Positions 46,616 to 59,083 of a stretch of 64,000 nt of DNA are shown here, piece by piece. The notes under the pieces were generated by a model. That model saw only the letters and a program-made list of their open reading frames with translations. It was not told the DNA's origin and did not search any database. The position numbers and the translations under genes were made by a program. Every line of letters begins with the position of its first letter. Positions within the stretch are counted from its first letter, which is position 1. The DNA lies in assembly GCA_936432065.2 (NCBI GenBank), contig OW386289.2:39883538-39947537 (forward strand), read 5' to 3'. Source of the DNA: Rutpela maculata. Its lineage: Eukaryota; Arthropoda; Insecta; Coleoptera; Cerambycidae.

Positions 46616-47140
46616 AACAGTTCTAGAGTAATCGTGCGCACAAAAAAAAAGTTACAGACAGACCGACAGACAGAATTTTTTTTTACCCAAACTTAAAATC
46701 TCGACCTTTCATTTCATGACATTCTAAGCCTATTGAACAAAAAAAATTTTTAATTTTTTTTTTTTTTTTTTCGTTACTGTACTACTGGACGTGGAAGTAA
46801 AAAGGGTTTTTGCTCAGACTTAAAATCTCGACATTTCATGACATTCTAAGCCTATTTGAACAATACAAATTTTCAAAATTTTTCTTTGTGTTACTATTAT
46901 GAAAGTAATTATTTAAAATCTGGTGATCTAATTTTCATTCCACATCCACGTACTGGAGTGGAAGTATACTAATTGTTAAAAAAATTTCGTCTCATTCAAA
47001 AAGACTTGAAAAATCACACTTGAAATAGACATGAAACATGAAACATGAAACATGAAACGTCGAGATTTTAAGTTTGAGCCAAAAAAATTTCTGTCGGTTT
47101 GTCTGTATTTTTTTGTGCACACGATTACTCTAGAACAGTT
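46616..47140. mobile_element. 525-bp foldback element
   Basis: A perfect 19-bp outer inverted repeat aacagttctagagtaatcg (46616-46634) pairs with 47122-47140. Imperfect arms continue about 100 bp inward (acagaccgacagacagaa / ttctgtcggtttgtctgt; aacttaaaatctcgac / gtcgagattttaagtt). A triple gaaacat repeat lies near 47031-47055. Confidence 0.8.
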
Positions 47141-47767
47141 TATGATTTTCACATAAAATCTCTTGCATAAGTGTATATTATGACGAGATCTAGAATTAGA
47201 TTATATTTTGATCTTCCGTTGAAGGGTTGGGAGTAAATGAGAGAAAATGGGAGAAAATGGAGGTAAATAGTTAAAGCAAACAAGTAGGAATCTATAAAGT
47301 TGAGATTTAGTGTATATAAGATTTGATTTAACTTTTGAATGACAGCATCAACACAAATGTGAGAAACGTATAAAATTGACATCAACAAAAAGACGCACTT
47401 TACTACTTTCTGAGTCATTTAAAAAAAAAAGCCATTTTTTTTAATGCAAAGGCAAATATATTTCTCCAATTTTGGTTATTGGTTTAAAAATAGGAATTAA
47501 TTTTTTAATGGGGGAGGTATTGATTGAGGTATGAGTAAGAGTACATTTTTAAAATATCTAGAGACTCAGATAAAGATTTTTCGACTAAAGTCTATAAAGG
47601 ATATCAAACAAAGAAATGTTTTTTAAAGGTTTAAATTATTTCCGTTTTCTGAATGTTTATTCCGTTGTATACAAATTATTTCCCTCAATTGGGACACTGC
47701 AATATTTTTAAATTTAAATATATTGTTTTTCGAAAACTAGTGAAAAGTCTTTGGGTTTAATATAAAG

Positions 47768-48420
47768 GACCCCGCTCAGATCTTATGGGAATTGGCCCCC
47801 GGTGAAATTGGCTAAATTTTTAATATGTTGTAGATTTCGACTTTCTAATCAAAAGCTTTAATGGGCCCAACTCGATCCTATGACTAGTTTCCGAAATACA
47901 GCTATAAATTCTTCTAAAAAAATTCTGTATCTTGTCGACCTTTTAATTTATTGATGGGGTATTAGAGGTCAAAAGAGCAATTTCCGAAAGTTTTACAATG
48001 AAAGTTATTTGATCAGGAAGACGCATACTTTATGTAAAAATGTTTTAGCCAATTTGATGGAATATTTTTCTCACTTGCTATTTTTTTATTGATTTTCCGG
48101 CGCCTTGGCCAACCTTTTTCAAACTTTAATTTTTTCTACGCTTTTTTTATTAAAACAGCAAATATTTTTCGTGCAAAATATTATAAAGGGCTATTAGAAC
48201 TTATCACAATATAAAATGTATGAAAAAAATTATGAATTCGAAATTTTTTTAATTGTACAAGAGGTCTTTCTTGTACATTTCTTGATCTGTACCTCGGAAA
48301 CTAGTCATAGGATCGAGTCGGGCCCTTGAGAGCTTTTGATCAGAAAGTCGAAATCTACAACATATTAAAAATTCAGCAAATTTCACCGAGGGCCACTTCC
48401 CATAAGATCTGAGCGGGGTC
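47768..48420. mobile_element. 653-bp foldback element
   Basis: A 24-bp perfect outer inverted repeat (starting gaccccgctcagatctta at 47768; complement ends at 48420). Arms are about 150 bp, to about 47920 and 48287, sharing cgatcctatgactagtttcc, agtcgaaatctacaacatat and complements. No coding content. Confidence 0.8.
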
Positions 48421-49057
48421 TTTTGTCTCTTTTGAATATAGATTAGTAAGGAATCTAGCATCCAAAAAGACGCGTCTAAAATGCCGAGCCTTGAACTCGC
48501 GGCTATAAAATTTAAAAAACGTGGATATAAACCAGAATTTTTTGCCGAATCCAATTCCAGAGGCCAAGATTGCGAAATTACAAAAAAAAATAATAATTTC
48601 GAAAACAATTTGGAACTTAAATATTTCATTCTTTCGTTTACATTGCATTTACGAGCTTATTTATAAAGATTTTTTAATAATTCTTATATCAACCGAAAGC
48701 TTAATGTTTGTAGTTTCATACAAGTGTAATAGAGAGACATTATTTTCATTATAAACAACACTATAAATTGTTTAAACAATATGTGCTCGGAAAGTGTAGT
48801 GTAATTTTCGGCATCGAGGTAATTATGTTATTGTTGTAGATAGATGTGTAGTTATTGGAGATGAAATACGTAGAATAGACCAATGGACATTTTTTATTAA
48901 AACAATGTTTTAATTCGCTGAATAATTTAGGAGATGTGATTTTTTTTAAATGAAGCGCATTGTTTTGATCTACCGCGCGCGCGCTCTTGTCTCTGTAGGC
49001 TATATACACATGATTTCGAGGCACTGCTGTTATAATAAAAGTATTTATTATTACGTA

Positions 49058-49273
49058 CAGTGCTCGTCACAATAATTTCACCAACTATGGCAAGTTTTAT
49101 TTGATTTATCAGTTATGTAAATCTGCCATCCTTTACCACAACACAATTGACATTTTATTCTTATACAGCAGAGGACAATTAACAAAATAAACAAAAAAAA
49201 TCTAATAATATACACCAGGATGAAATGTAGAGAATTTCGAATAATGTAGGCAAGATTATTGTGACGGGCACTG
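49058..49273. mobile_element. 216-bp mariner-type MITE
   Basis: CAGTGCTCGTCACAATAAT at the left and the complement of CAGTGCCCGTCACAATAAT at the right (19 bp, one mismatch). TA duplications lie at 49056-49057 and 49274-49275. Confidence 0.9.
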
Positions 49274-49597
49274 TACATTATTTTATTAATTTTTTTTTAA
49301 GGTATAAGCAACATTTTTGTAACGTCTTTCATATGAAAGTTCGTACAGCTCATAAATAATGCTTACAAACATAACAAATTATCTGTATTTAATTTAAGAA
49401 CAACTACAATGAAATTAAAATATTTTTCGTCTTGACAAAATAATGGTTGTATGTATTGTAAATTCTGTGTAACATAATACATATGATATAACTAAAATTG
49501 GAGTATTATAGGTAAGTCGTTACACATATGATTGATGTTATAATGCTATAATTAAGTGTATTGATGTAATAATATTATAGTATAAGTTAAGGTTAAA

Positions 49598-50170
49598 CTA
49601 ACACCTTTGACATTGGCCTTCACAAAAACAACCTATTATGCAGGCCAAACCGGCCTTAGCACAATTGCAGTTTCCAATGCAATTTTGGAATTGTTTGCAT
49701 TTACAAAATATGTTTCCAGGCGTTACATTTTTACGGACACTGTTTATCATAAGTCTTGGTACTAATATATTGTCCTTCGAAACCCAACCAAAATCTTTAG
49801 GGTTGAGAAGCATTAGATTGACGCAACTTGCTGTCTTCCAAATAATTATTTGGTAGGCAGCTCTAAGAATGTGCTGGTGAAATGAGTCTTCAGTTGGTGG
49901 CAAATTTCGAATATCCGATTTACAAGTGTGAAATAAATGGGCTCGCAAATTGTCCGAATTACCAATGAAAAACGATGTACAATATAAGACTTTAAAGAAA
50001 TATCGTGCAGAGTTTTCAAATTCAGCAGTATCAAATGAATTGTCGAGTGGGAAATTCAATATTGACTGTAACTTAGGATCATTGGCATATTTGAGGCATG
50101 TTTTACGTAAGTTTTTCCTTTTCTGAAAGGAAAACTGACCGTATCGCAACCACTTAAGATGTAAATACAT
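49598..50170 (-). pseudogene. Repeat-associated cysteine-rich (CXC-like) protein, C-terminal part, copy 1
   Basis: A 190-codon minus-strand frame, open about 20 codons further upstream to a stop. It has DIRNLPPTEDSFHQHILRAA, YQIIIWK, then a linker with FGWV, then a terminal cysteine cluster FCKCKQFQNCIGNCNCAKAG and LACIIGCFCEGQCQRC. 'LPPT.....H..RA.YQ...W' followed by 'C.C.....C...C.C...G..C...C..C.G' is the signature of a widespread uncharacterised arthropod protein family commonly found in repeats. The Cys spacing resembles tesmin/TSO1 CXC repeats, so metal binding is plausible. No frameshift is seen, but the N-terminal region is absent. It sits between foldback arms, so it is probably a passenger or the element's own remnant gene. 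Confidence 0.6.
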
Positions 50171-50865
50171 AGAAAAAATTGCCCGAATAAATTTCTGATA
50201 TATTCTGCGTAGTCGACAGTTTTTGTATTATGCAGTGAATAGGTATATACACATCGAATCTAGGTATCCACAACTCATTTATGTTTATTCTACTAGCACA
50301 GTATAGTGCCATCACAAAAATGTCTGTATCAGTAGCATGTATTATTACCTTTTTCTAATTCAAATTTGATAAAATGCACACTGACAAATCGCGTACCCGA
50401 GGCCACGCTTATATTATGATTATGATGACTACGGCCGCGCGCCCTACATTTAAAAAATCATATATCCTAAATTATTCAGCGAATTAAAAAAGTGTTTTAA
50501 TAAAAAATGTTCATTGATCTATTTTACGTATTTCGTCTCAAATAACTACATATCTATTTGCAATAACAAAAGTACCTCGATGCCGAAAATGACACTACAC
50601 TTTCCGAGCACATATTGTTTAAAAAATGTATAGTGTTGTTTATAATGAAAATAATGTCTCTCTATTACACTTGTATGAAACTACAAACATTAAGCTTTCG
50701 AAAGATAATGCAATATTTAAGTTCCAAATTTTTTTCGAAATTATTCCTTTTTTTGCAATTTCGCAATCTTGGCCGACATCGCTCCCTCTGGAATAGAATT
50801 TGGCATAAAATTCTGGGTAATATCCATATTTTTTTAATTTTATACCTGCGAGTTCATACCCCATG

Positions 50866-52386
50866 ATCGAATTCGGACCTTTAGATTCTCGACTAGATGT
50901 CAAAGCATCAACACTATTAGGATTTCAAACTTTTGTTCTTATTCTTTGACGTACTATCTATTCTAAAAATTTTGATACGTTCTTTTGAATCACCCAGTAT
51001 ATTAAACGTTCTTATCAGAAAGCACCCATTCTAAAGTGGATGTGAACATAATTACGTTAAACAGAATAGAAACGTTAAAAACACTCACGTGCATTCATTC
51101 TCATGCACGTGTGATATTTATAAGTCAATTAAATTGGGACACTTATCAAACTTAACTAAGCGATTACATCCAATGCGCCCTCCCGATACCTTTAATTTAA
51201 ATTGTTTAGGGAAACCTGCTTTTAAGTCATTTTATAACAAACGAAATTAAAATAATATGATAATGTATCTACAAAACACCATAAAGGACTTAATGCCGAT
51301 TTATTAACTTATATCCACTAATTAAGGAAAAAATGTCTACCCTATTCAACGTGTAGGGTTAAGCTCTGTTATTAGGTGCATAATTATCACCATGCTTAAT
51401 TTATTTAATTGTTATTTAAAATACATTTAACTATTTGGAATATGTACACGCAATGCTGTTGCATTAATAACGACTAGTCTATTTTTAAATTTCCGGTCGT
51501 TAATGAGGGCATGCTTGGATTATCAAAAAAATTTTGCGTTAATCTACTTATGCAATTATATGGTAACTCTACAATGATAAGATGAGTTTATTAAAACAAT
51601 TAGTAGAAACAAACTAATACGTATAAAATTAATGACTACTTAGTTTTTCTTAGAAATTGTTCTTTAACTTAACATGAGGTACTATATTTGTATGAACGTA
51701 CATTTGATATCACAAATCATGCATTTAATTTAATTCAATTCTATAACAACCCGGCGAAAAATAACGTTTCATCCCCATTGTAAAAAAAGTTACTCCAAAT
51801 TAGTCTTAGAGTAGTGACCAAAACAATTTGTGTCACAAAATAATACATTTTTGTAACAATACTCTTGTATAGTTGATATATTAATATTATTTGAGATTTT
51901 TGTACAAGAATGCTCTGCTTCGGATTACATTTTCATACAGTTTTCTTACTTTAGTGGAGTCGATGAGTATTTTAACCTTGGAACCTGGTGAACAAGGATG
52001 AAATCGTCTGAAACTTTTTGCGACAACTTTTTATACTAAAAACTGTAAAATTTACCAGTTTATCTCGAACGCTTATGATTAATTGTTTAAAACAAATGAT
52101 TATTGCAAAATTAAAAATTCAGACAATTTTTTACCAGAAAAGTCAGTAATTTGTATTTTTTCACAGAATAAAATAAAAAAAAAACATTTCTTCCAAAAAT
52201 GTAGCTTCGATCTTAATAATAAATTTCACTTATAGGTCAAAATATGGCTGGGTTTCGCTTTGGTATCAAATGATTGGAGCTGGAAGCTACCTACCAGATT
52301 AAAAAAAATAAATAAATCGATAACCACAGCGCCTGCGCATATAGCCTTCTTTTAATTAACGTGGATATGTGTCAATTAAATCTAAG
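50866..52386. other. AT-rich sequence without recognisable gene
   Basis: No exon or clear repeat. A short atcacccagtatatt near 50991 resembles a transposon end but has no partner. Confidence 0.5.
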
Positions 52387-52670
52387 GTCTGCAGGTTTTA
52401 ATACTTAAGCAATCGGAAAGTTTTTTTTTAATCTTTTGAAAGTTTTTTTTGAAATCGTTGTTTTTTAATTGCATATCGATCTGTCAAGCCAGATTTTCAA
52501 TTATTGTCCCTGATTTTTCAAAATTTTTTATGAAAATTCAAACTTTTTTGAAAATTTCTGAAAAATCAGAGACAAAAATCGAAAATCTGGCTTAACAGAT
52601 CAATAGGCAATTAACAAATCAAAAATTAAAAAAGAACTTTCCGATTGCTTAAGAATTAAGACCTACAGAC
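52387..52670. mobile_element. 284-bp palindromic MITE
   Basis: Ends gtctgcaggttttaatactt then aagcaatcggaaag, mirrored by ctttccgattgcttaag and aattaagacctacagac. Inner words also pair (gccagattttc / gaaaatctggc; tgatttttca(g)aa / t(t)ctgaaaaatca), so nearly the whole element folds back. No TSD was resolved. Confidence 0.85.
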
Positions 52671-53168
52671 TGATATGAAGGAAAAGGTCACTTTGCGGTT
52701 GTTAGCCATCAGTTTAATCATCCATTGTTATTACTCAGGAATGAAAATGTATTAGAATAATACTACTTTCTGATTCAGAGGCTAAAACTATTTTATGATT
52801 AATGATTACTGACTAAATTAGTCATGACTTATTTAGTCATGACTAAAAATGTAGGTATTCAACTAATGCACAACTTTGCTTAGTAGGCTAGTCCTATGAC
52901 AGAAATTTGTCAAGTTAAAACTCCATCTACTATTATTCACTGCAGATACTGTTGAAAGTCCCGATTACCATGATCGTCAAATAATTATTTTATTTGAGAA
53001 AATCGACAAAACTCTTAAAAGAGTGGCATAAATTAAGCTTATAAGTTGTTGTTACGTATTAAGTAAAAATAAATAAACTTTACTTCGATTTTCCCCAATT
53101 TGTAACAACACGTTTCCAACAGAATCATTGCAACGAAATCTTTTTATTAGGCAAATAAAATGTACAAC
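52671..53168. other. AT-rich sequence without recognisable feature
   Basis: I see nothing interpretable apart from a small tagtcatgactaa duplication at about 52817-52847. Confidence 0.5.
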
Positions 53169-53265
53169 AATTATGCAGTTTTTTTTTTTTTTTTGGCATA
53201 AAGGCCGAAGCCATACAGCCAGCCACAGAAGAGAAATTACAAACTTACATCTAAATTATGCAGTT
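53169..53265 (-). mobile_element. 5'-truncated retroposon tail with 12-bp TSD
   Basis: Aattatgcagtt occurs at 53169-53180 and 53254-53265. Between them, read on the minus strand, a 57-bp 3' fragment (ending ggctgtatggcttcggcc then tttatgcc) is followed by a poly-A run of about 16. This is the signature of target-primed retrotransposition of a LINE or SINE 3' end. Confidence 0.85.
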
Positions 53266-53547
53266 AAAATGTACAAATCTCTATTAAGTTTTGCTATGAA
53301 ACTTTAAAATTGCTTGAAAAATTGTACAACGTTTTACGAAATTGCGAAATTTGCCAAAAAAAGTTATTTTAACTTAAAATGGTGCAACCTATAGATGTGA
53401 TGCTCCTGCTAAACATATTGGCATGCAACAGGGGGTTGTGTAGTTTCATTATTAACATTACTGAATGTTTAAACAATTGTTGCACATTATTTGCAGATAA
53501 CGCTTGCTCACAAAAACATTTTTGAACTGATAACCAGACATATCATT

Positions 53548-53872
53548 TCATATGTACTTTGGTGCGCTCAATCCAAATCTGAAGAAGAATTTATTTCTCA
53601 AATAAACTAAAATTAGGGACTGCTTATGATTGCTAGAATTCACAATATCTATAAGTCTCTATGAAAACATATTCTTTTATGTATTTTGGTGTGCTTAATT
53701 TGAATCTGATGACAAGAAAAAAAACATGTTTCCATAGAGAGTTATAAATATTTTCAACTTAAGCACTCATAAGCAGTCCCTAGCCTTGGTTTACTTCGAA
53801 TTTATTTCAACATTCAAGGAATAAATTTTGCTAACTTTTCAGATTCAGATTCAGCGTACCAAAATACATAAA
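53548..53872. mobile_element. Foldback element built on the 'ccaaaatacata' motif
   Basis: Left arm (tatgtactttggtgcgctca, agggactgcttatgattgc) and right arm (gcactcataagcagtccct, cagcgtaccaaaatacata) are inverted copies. An extra partial unit sits in the middle (tgtattttggtgtgcttaat at about 53677). Confidence 0.7.
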
Positions 53873-54535
53873 ATAATATGTGGGCCTTTAAAAAAATTAA
53901 CACTTATTTTAGGGTAAAAATCACGTAAAGAACACCACTTATATATTTTTAATAAGATGCACTCTGTCTGGAATTATTTCATATTTATTTATTCACCTCT
54001 GGGGTAGTACATACATAATACGTATGAAAATCAGATTGCGATGGATTAGTTTGCATCATGACTATTATAAGCCAAAAGCTACTAGAGAATGGTTTATCCA
54101 AAGCCCAGATGATAGAGAGAAGAATTACATCAATGATGCATTTATTGATTGTTATTAGGAGTTATTCACAACTTGATAAATATGCGTCCATGGTTTCACA
54201 ATACTTGGGAGTGGAAACGTTAGTAGACACCTTTCCATTGCAGATAAATGTTACCATCTTTGTACATTAGTACAGTAACTAGAGGTTTTAACTTCGGAAT
54301 AATGTCATATTGAATGAATTTCGTTCATTTTTTGCAGTATAATAGTAAATGCTTCACAGAAAAGTTTCCATATTGTGCGGGGGCTTGCTAATTTATAGGG
54401 GGTGGATGCCACCCCCTGATAGGGGGTGGCAAAAAATAGAATCAAATTTTAAGAAGAAAAGGTTCTATGCAATTTTTTACATAAATTTATAGTTTTTAAG
54501 TTATAACGACTTCAAAATTGCGATTTTAGTTTAAA

Positions 54536-55276
54536 AAAAGGTATTCAAACGGCTTTCGTCAAGTATCTCGAAAAGTATTACTTTATCGAAAAAATGTTAC
54601 AGACCAATTACAGAAAGTACAAACTGGGAATTAATTATGTTTTTTGTTTATTGATATAGGATTAATAATTTCGTAGGTATTTAAGTTTATATTTGGTGTT
54701 TCGAAATTACTTTTAAAGTTTAAAATGCATTTTTTTCTAAAGCAAGTGCTTTAAATGAGTAAAAAAAATGAGCATCTAGGTAATGCTACATCTTAACGAA
54801 CAACTGTATTTGAGATATTTTTTTTAAATTACTGGCTAATTAGAATAACAAAATGGCGACATTTTTATATAAAAAAATATAAATACGCACATTTTTCCGT
54901 CATAACTTCTTTATTTCTTATGCTACAGGAACGAGTAAAAAATAATTTGAAAGCGCAATTAATTGTCTTCAATTTCATTTCTTAGCATGCACGACGTAGG
55001 TGTCACAATTTCTGAGATATTTAACATTTAAACTGCATTTTTCGTCTTATAAACGTTCGGACGCCATTTGTAAACTTTCATATCTCCGAAACTATTAAAT
55101 CTATGTAAATAAATAAACAAGCGGAATTCATTATCAGTTTATGAGCTTTATTTTTGGTCTCTACCCATTTTTAAATAAAACTAATATTGATTGAGATATT
55201 TGGAAAAGGAAAAAAAAAATTACGTTTTATCGAAAATAGGTACCTTTATAGTTTAAACTGTATTTTTTTCTAAAGC
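54536..55276. repeat. Internal repeat block related to 55277-55770
   Basis: 54720-55130 is a diverged direct copy of 55250-55620 (shared taaagcaagtg, ctggctaatta, aacaaaatggcgac, cgtaggtgtcaca). 54540-54690 is an inverted copy of 55600-55750 (cgaaaagtattactttatcg / complement). Confidence 0.7.
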
Positions 55277-55895
55277 AAGTGTTGTATACAAACCAAAAAA
55301 TTTGAGCATGTACGTCATGCTATATATTAATGAGAAACAGTGTTTGAAATTCCTTTTTTTTATCACTGGCTAATTACAGTAACAAAATGGCGACGTTGTT
55401 ATTAAAAAAATGTGTAGACGCACATTGCTTCGGTCATACCTTCTTTGTTTTTTATGCTACAGAAACAAATAACAAAATAGTTGAAAGCTTAATTAATAAC
55501 CTATTATTCTACCTATTAGCATCCTTGACGTAGGTGTCACAGTTTCTAAGATATTTAACTCTCACTCTAAATAATTATCTTATGAACACTTGGATGCCAA
55601 ATGTAAACTTAAATATCTCCGAAATTATTAATCCTACATCAATAAACAAAAAATATAATTAATTCCCAGTTTGTACTTTCTGTATTTGGCCTGTAACACT
55701 TTTTCGATAAAGTAATACTTTTCGAGATACTGGACGAAAGCCGTTTGGAAATACCTTTTTAACCTCCCCACAATAAAATTGTGGGAGGTTACTACAATTA
55801 GTCCAAAATCGAAAATTGAGATAACATCAAATCTTTACGTTTTGAGGTCCCAGGAACCCAAAAAAGTTGTTTTTAAAAAATGTCTGTGTGTGTGT

Positions 55896-55927
<32 letters not shown>

Positions 55928-57174
55928 TAGCACGATACCGGCGAAGCTACTAAATGGATTTGGATGAAACTTTGCGTGAGGGTTTCTTTAGTGCTCCAGA
56001 AGATCTGAAAAGGTTTTGGTTGAGATCGGATTACGTTTAGTGCCGTTTTGGCACAACAAGTTGTTTATTTTATGATTACTTACAATTTGTAATTGAAGCA
56101 TTGAAAAGAAGTAAAAATTCCGATTTCAACGATATATCACACTTGCACTTTTTCGATTTGGTTTCCGTGAAATAAATTAAAAAACAAAAATTTCACTTGT
56201 TTTGTCCTCAAAGCAGTGCAATGTACAGGGTGATATTCTAATAATGACAGAGGTGTTCAGTGATTTCGGCTGATAACTCGGGAAGATATCGAACTGAAAT
56301 TTGAAACGTAGGTATAAATATTGTAGATGGACGGATTACGAGTGAATTAATAATACACCTACGTCACACAAATAAGAAAAATTCTTAGAAACTGGTGCAG
56401 ATATCGACTTAACTATTGGAAACATCCAATTAAAGTTTGAAACGTAGATGGAAATATTGTAGATGGATGGAATACGAGTGAATTAAAAATACACCTACGT
56501 TCTGATGACGTCGTAAAAGCATAAAATTCTTATAACAGGCGAACTGATGATGATATCAAAAAAATATTTCTACAAGACGAGTCACGAATTTTTTTTTTTA
56601 ATTTCCAAGAAATATCAAATTTTCGGAGAAATGTCACTTTTCAGAAAAATGTCAGATTTTTAAAAAATGTCGAATTTTCAGGAAAACGTCGAATTTTCAG
56701 GAAAACGTCAAATTTTCAGAAAAATGTCATTTTTCAGAAAAATGTCAAATTTTCGAAAAAATGTTAAATTTTCAGGGAAATGTCACTTTTCAGAAATATG
56801 TCAAATTTTCAGAAAAAACGTCAAATTTTCGAAGAAATGTCACCTTTCAGAAAAATGCCAAATGTTTGAAAATTGTCAAATTTTCGGAGTAATGTCACTT
56901 CAGAAAAATGTCAAATTTTCGCAAAATGTCAAATTTTCAGAGAAATGTCACTTTTCTGAAAAATGTCAAAAATTCAGAAAAATGTCAAATTTTCGAAAAA
57001 ACGTCAAATTTTCGAAGAAATGTCACCTTTCAGAAAAATGTCAAATGTTTGAAAATTGTCAGGCTGTAAGTAAATTTCAGGAAAACGTCAAATTTTCGGA
57101 GAAATGTCACTTTTCAGAAAAATGTCAAATTTTCGAAAAAATGTTAAATTTTTAGGGAAATGTCACTTTTCGGA
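55277..57174 (+). repeat. 1.9-kb tandem duplication, copy 1
   Basis: Starts aagtgttgtatacaaacc. It contains a hairpin (aacctccccacaat / attgtgggaggtt at 55760-55791), a (GT)n at 55881-55922, and the minisatellite from about 56590. Nearly identical to the following copy. Confidence 0.9.
56590..57172 (+). repeat. Minisatellite, ~18-19-bp unit (array 1)
   Basis: Variants of tgtcaaattttcagaaaaa and tgtcacttttcagaaaaa repeat throughout. A long plus-strand frame of repeating KCHFSEKCQIF-like words arises from the repeat and is probably not a protein. Confidence 0.85.
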
Positions 57175-57795
57175 AAGTGTTGTATACAAACCAAAAAATT
57201 TGAGCATGTACGTCATGCTATATATTAATGAGAAACAGTGTTTGAAATTCCTTTTTTTTATCACTGGCTAATTACAGTAACAAAATGGCGACGTTGTTAT
57301 TAAAAAAATGTGTAGACGCACATTGCTTCGGTCATACCTTCTTTGTTTTTTATGCTACAGAAACAAATAACAAAATAGTTGAAAGCTTAATTAATAACCT
57401 ATTATTCTACCTATTAGCATCCTTGACGTAGGTGTCACAGTTTCTAAGATATTTAACTCTCACTCTAAATAATTATCTTATGAACACTTGGATGCCAAAT
57501 GTAAACTTAAATATCTCCGAAATTATTAATCCTACATCAATAAACAAAAAATATAATTAATTCCCAGTTTGTACTTTCTGTATTTGGCCTGTAACACTTT
57601 TTCGATAAAGTAATACTTTTCGAGATACTGGACGAAAGCCGTTTGGAAATACCTTTTTAACCTCCCCACAATAAAATTGTGGGAGGTTACTACAATTAGT
57701 CCAAAATCGAAAATTGAGATAACATCAAATCTTTACGTTTTGAGGTCCCAGGAACCCAAAAAAGTTGTTTTTAAAAAATGTCTGTGTGTGTGTGT

Positions 57796-57827
<32 letters not shown>

Positions 57828-59083
57828 TAGCACGATACCGGCGAAGCTACTAAATGGATTTAGATGAAACTTTGCGTGAGGGTTTCTTTAGTGCTCCAGA
57901 AGATCTGAAAAGGTTTTGGTTGAGATCGGATTACGTTTAGTGCCGTTTTGGCACAACAAGTTGTTTATTTTATGATTACTTACAATTTGTAATTGAAGCA
58001 TTGAAAAGAAGTAAAAATTCCGATTTCAACGATATATCACACTTGCACTTTTTCGATTTGGTTTCCGTGAAATAAATTAAAAAACAAAAATTTCACTTGT
58101 TTTGTCCTCAAAGCAGTGCAATGTACAGGGTGATATTCTAATAATGACAGAGGTGTTCAGTGATTTCGGCTGATAACTCGGGAAGATATCGAACTGAAAT
58201 TTGAAACGTAGGTATAAATATTGTAGATGGACGGATTACGAGTGAATTAATAATACACCTACGTCACATGACGTCACAAATAAGAAAAATTCTTAGAAAC
58301 TGGTGCAGATATCGACTTAACTATTGGAAACATCCAATTAAAGTTTGAAACGTAGATGGAAATATTGTAGATGGATGGAATACGAGTGAATTAAAAATAC
58401 ACCTACGTTCTGATGACGTCGTAAAAGCATAAAATTCTTATAACAGGCGAACTGATGATGATATCAAAAAAATATTTCTACAAGACGAGTCACGAATTTT
58501 TTTTTTTAATTTCCAAGAAATATCAAATTTTCGGAGAAATGTCACTTTTCAGAAAAATGTCAGATTTTTAAAAAATGTCGAATTTTCAGGAAAACGTCGA
58601 ATTTTCAGGAAAACGTCAAATTTTCGGAAAAATGTCACTTTTCAGAAAAATGTCAAATTTTCGAAAAAATGTTAAATTTTCAGGGAAATGTCACTTTTCA
58701 GAAATATGTCAAATTTTCAGAAAAAACGTCAAATTTTCGAAGAAATGTCACCTTTCAGAAAAATGCCAAATGTTTGAAAATTGTCAAATTTTCGGAGTAA
58801 TGTCACTTCAGAAAAATGTCAAATTTTCGCAAAATGTCAAATTTTCAGAGAAATGTCACTTTTCTGAAAAATGTCAAAAATTCAGAAAAATGTCAAATTT
58901 TCGAAAAAACGTCAAATTTTCGAAGAAATGTCACCTTTCAGAAAAATGTCAAATGTTTGAAAATTGTCAGGCTGTAAGTAAATTTCAGGAAAACGTCAAA
59001 TTTTCGGAGAAATGTCACTTTTCAGAAAAATGTCAAATTTTCGAAAAAATGTTAAATTTTCAGGGAAATGTCACTTTTCGGAA
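57175..59083 (+). repeat. 1.9-kb tandem duplication, copy 2
   Basis: Begins with the same aagtgttgtatac word 1898 bp later and matches through cacttttcggaa. Differences seen include: two extra bases in the GT run (57780-57822), tttagatg for tttggatg (about 57860), an extra ~10 bp (catgacgtca) at about 58266, and cggaaaaatgtcac for cagaaaaatgtcat (about 58626). Confidence 0.9.

Larger units (their letters stand above)
48490..50865. mobile_element. 2.4-kb foldback element carrying a cysteine-rich protein relic
   Basis: Left arm (about 48490-48962) and right arm (about 50450-50865) are inverted copies. Shared words include gaactcgc(g/a)g(c/g)tataaaattt, ttggaacttaaatatt, caagtgtaatagagagacat, tgctcggaaagtgtagtgt and cgctgaataatttagga. 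The interior holds a TA-flanked MITE and a 190-codon open frame. Confidence 0.8.
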
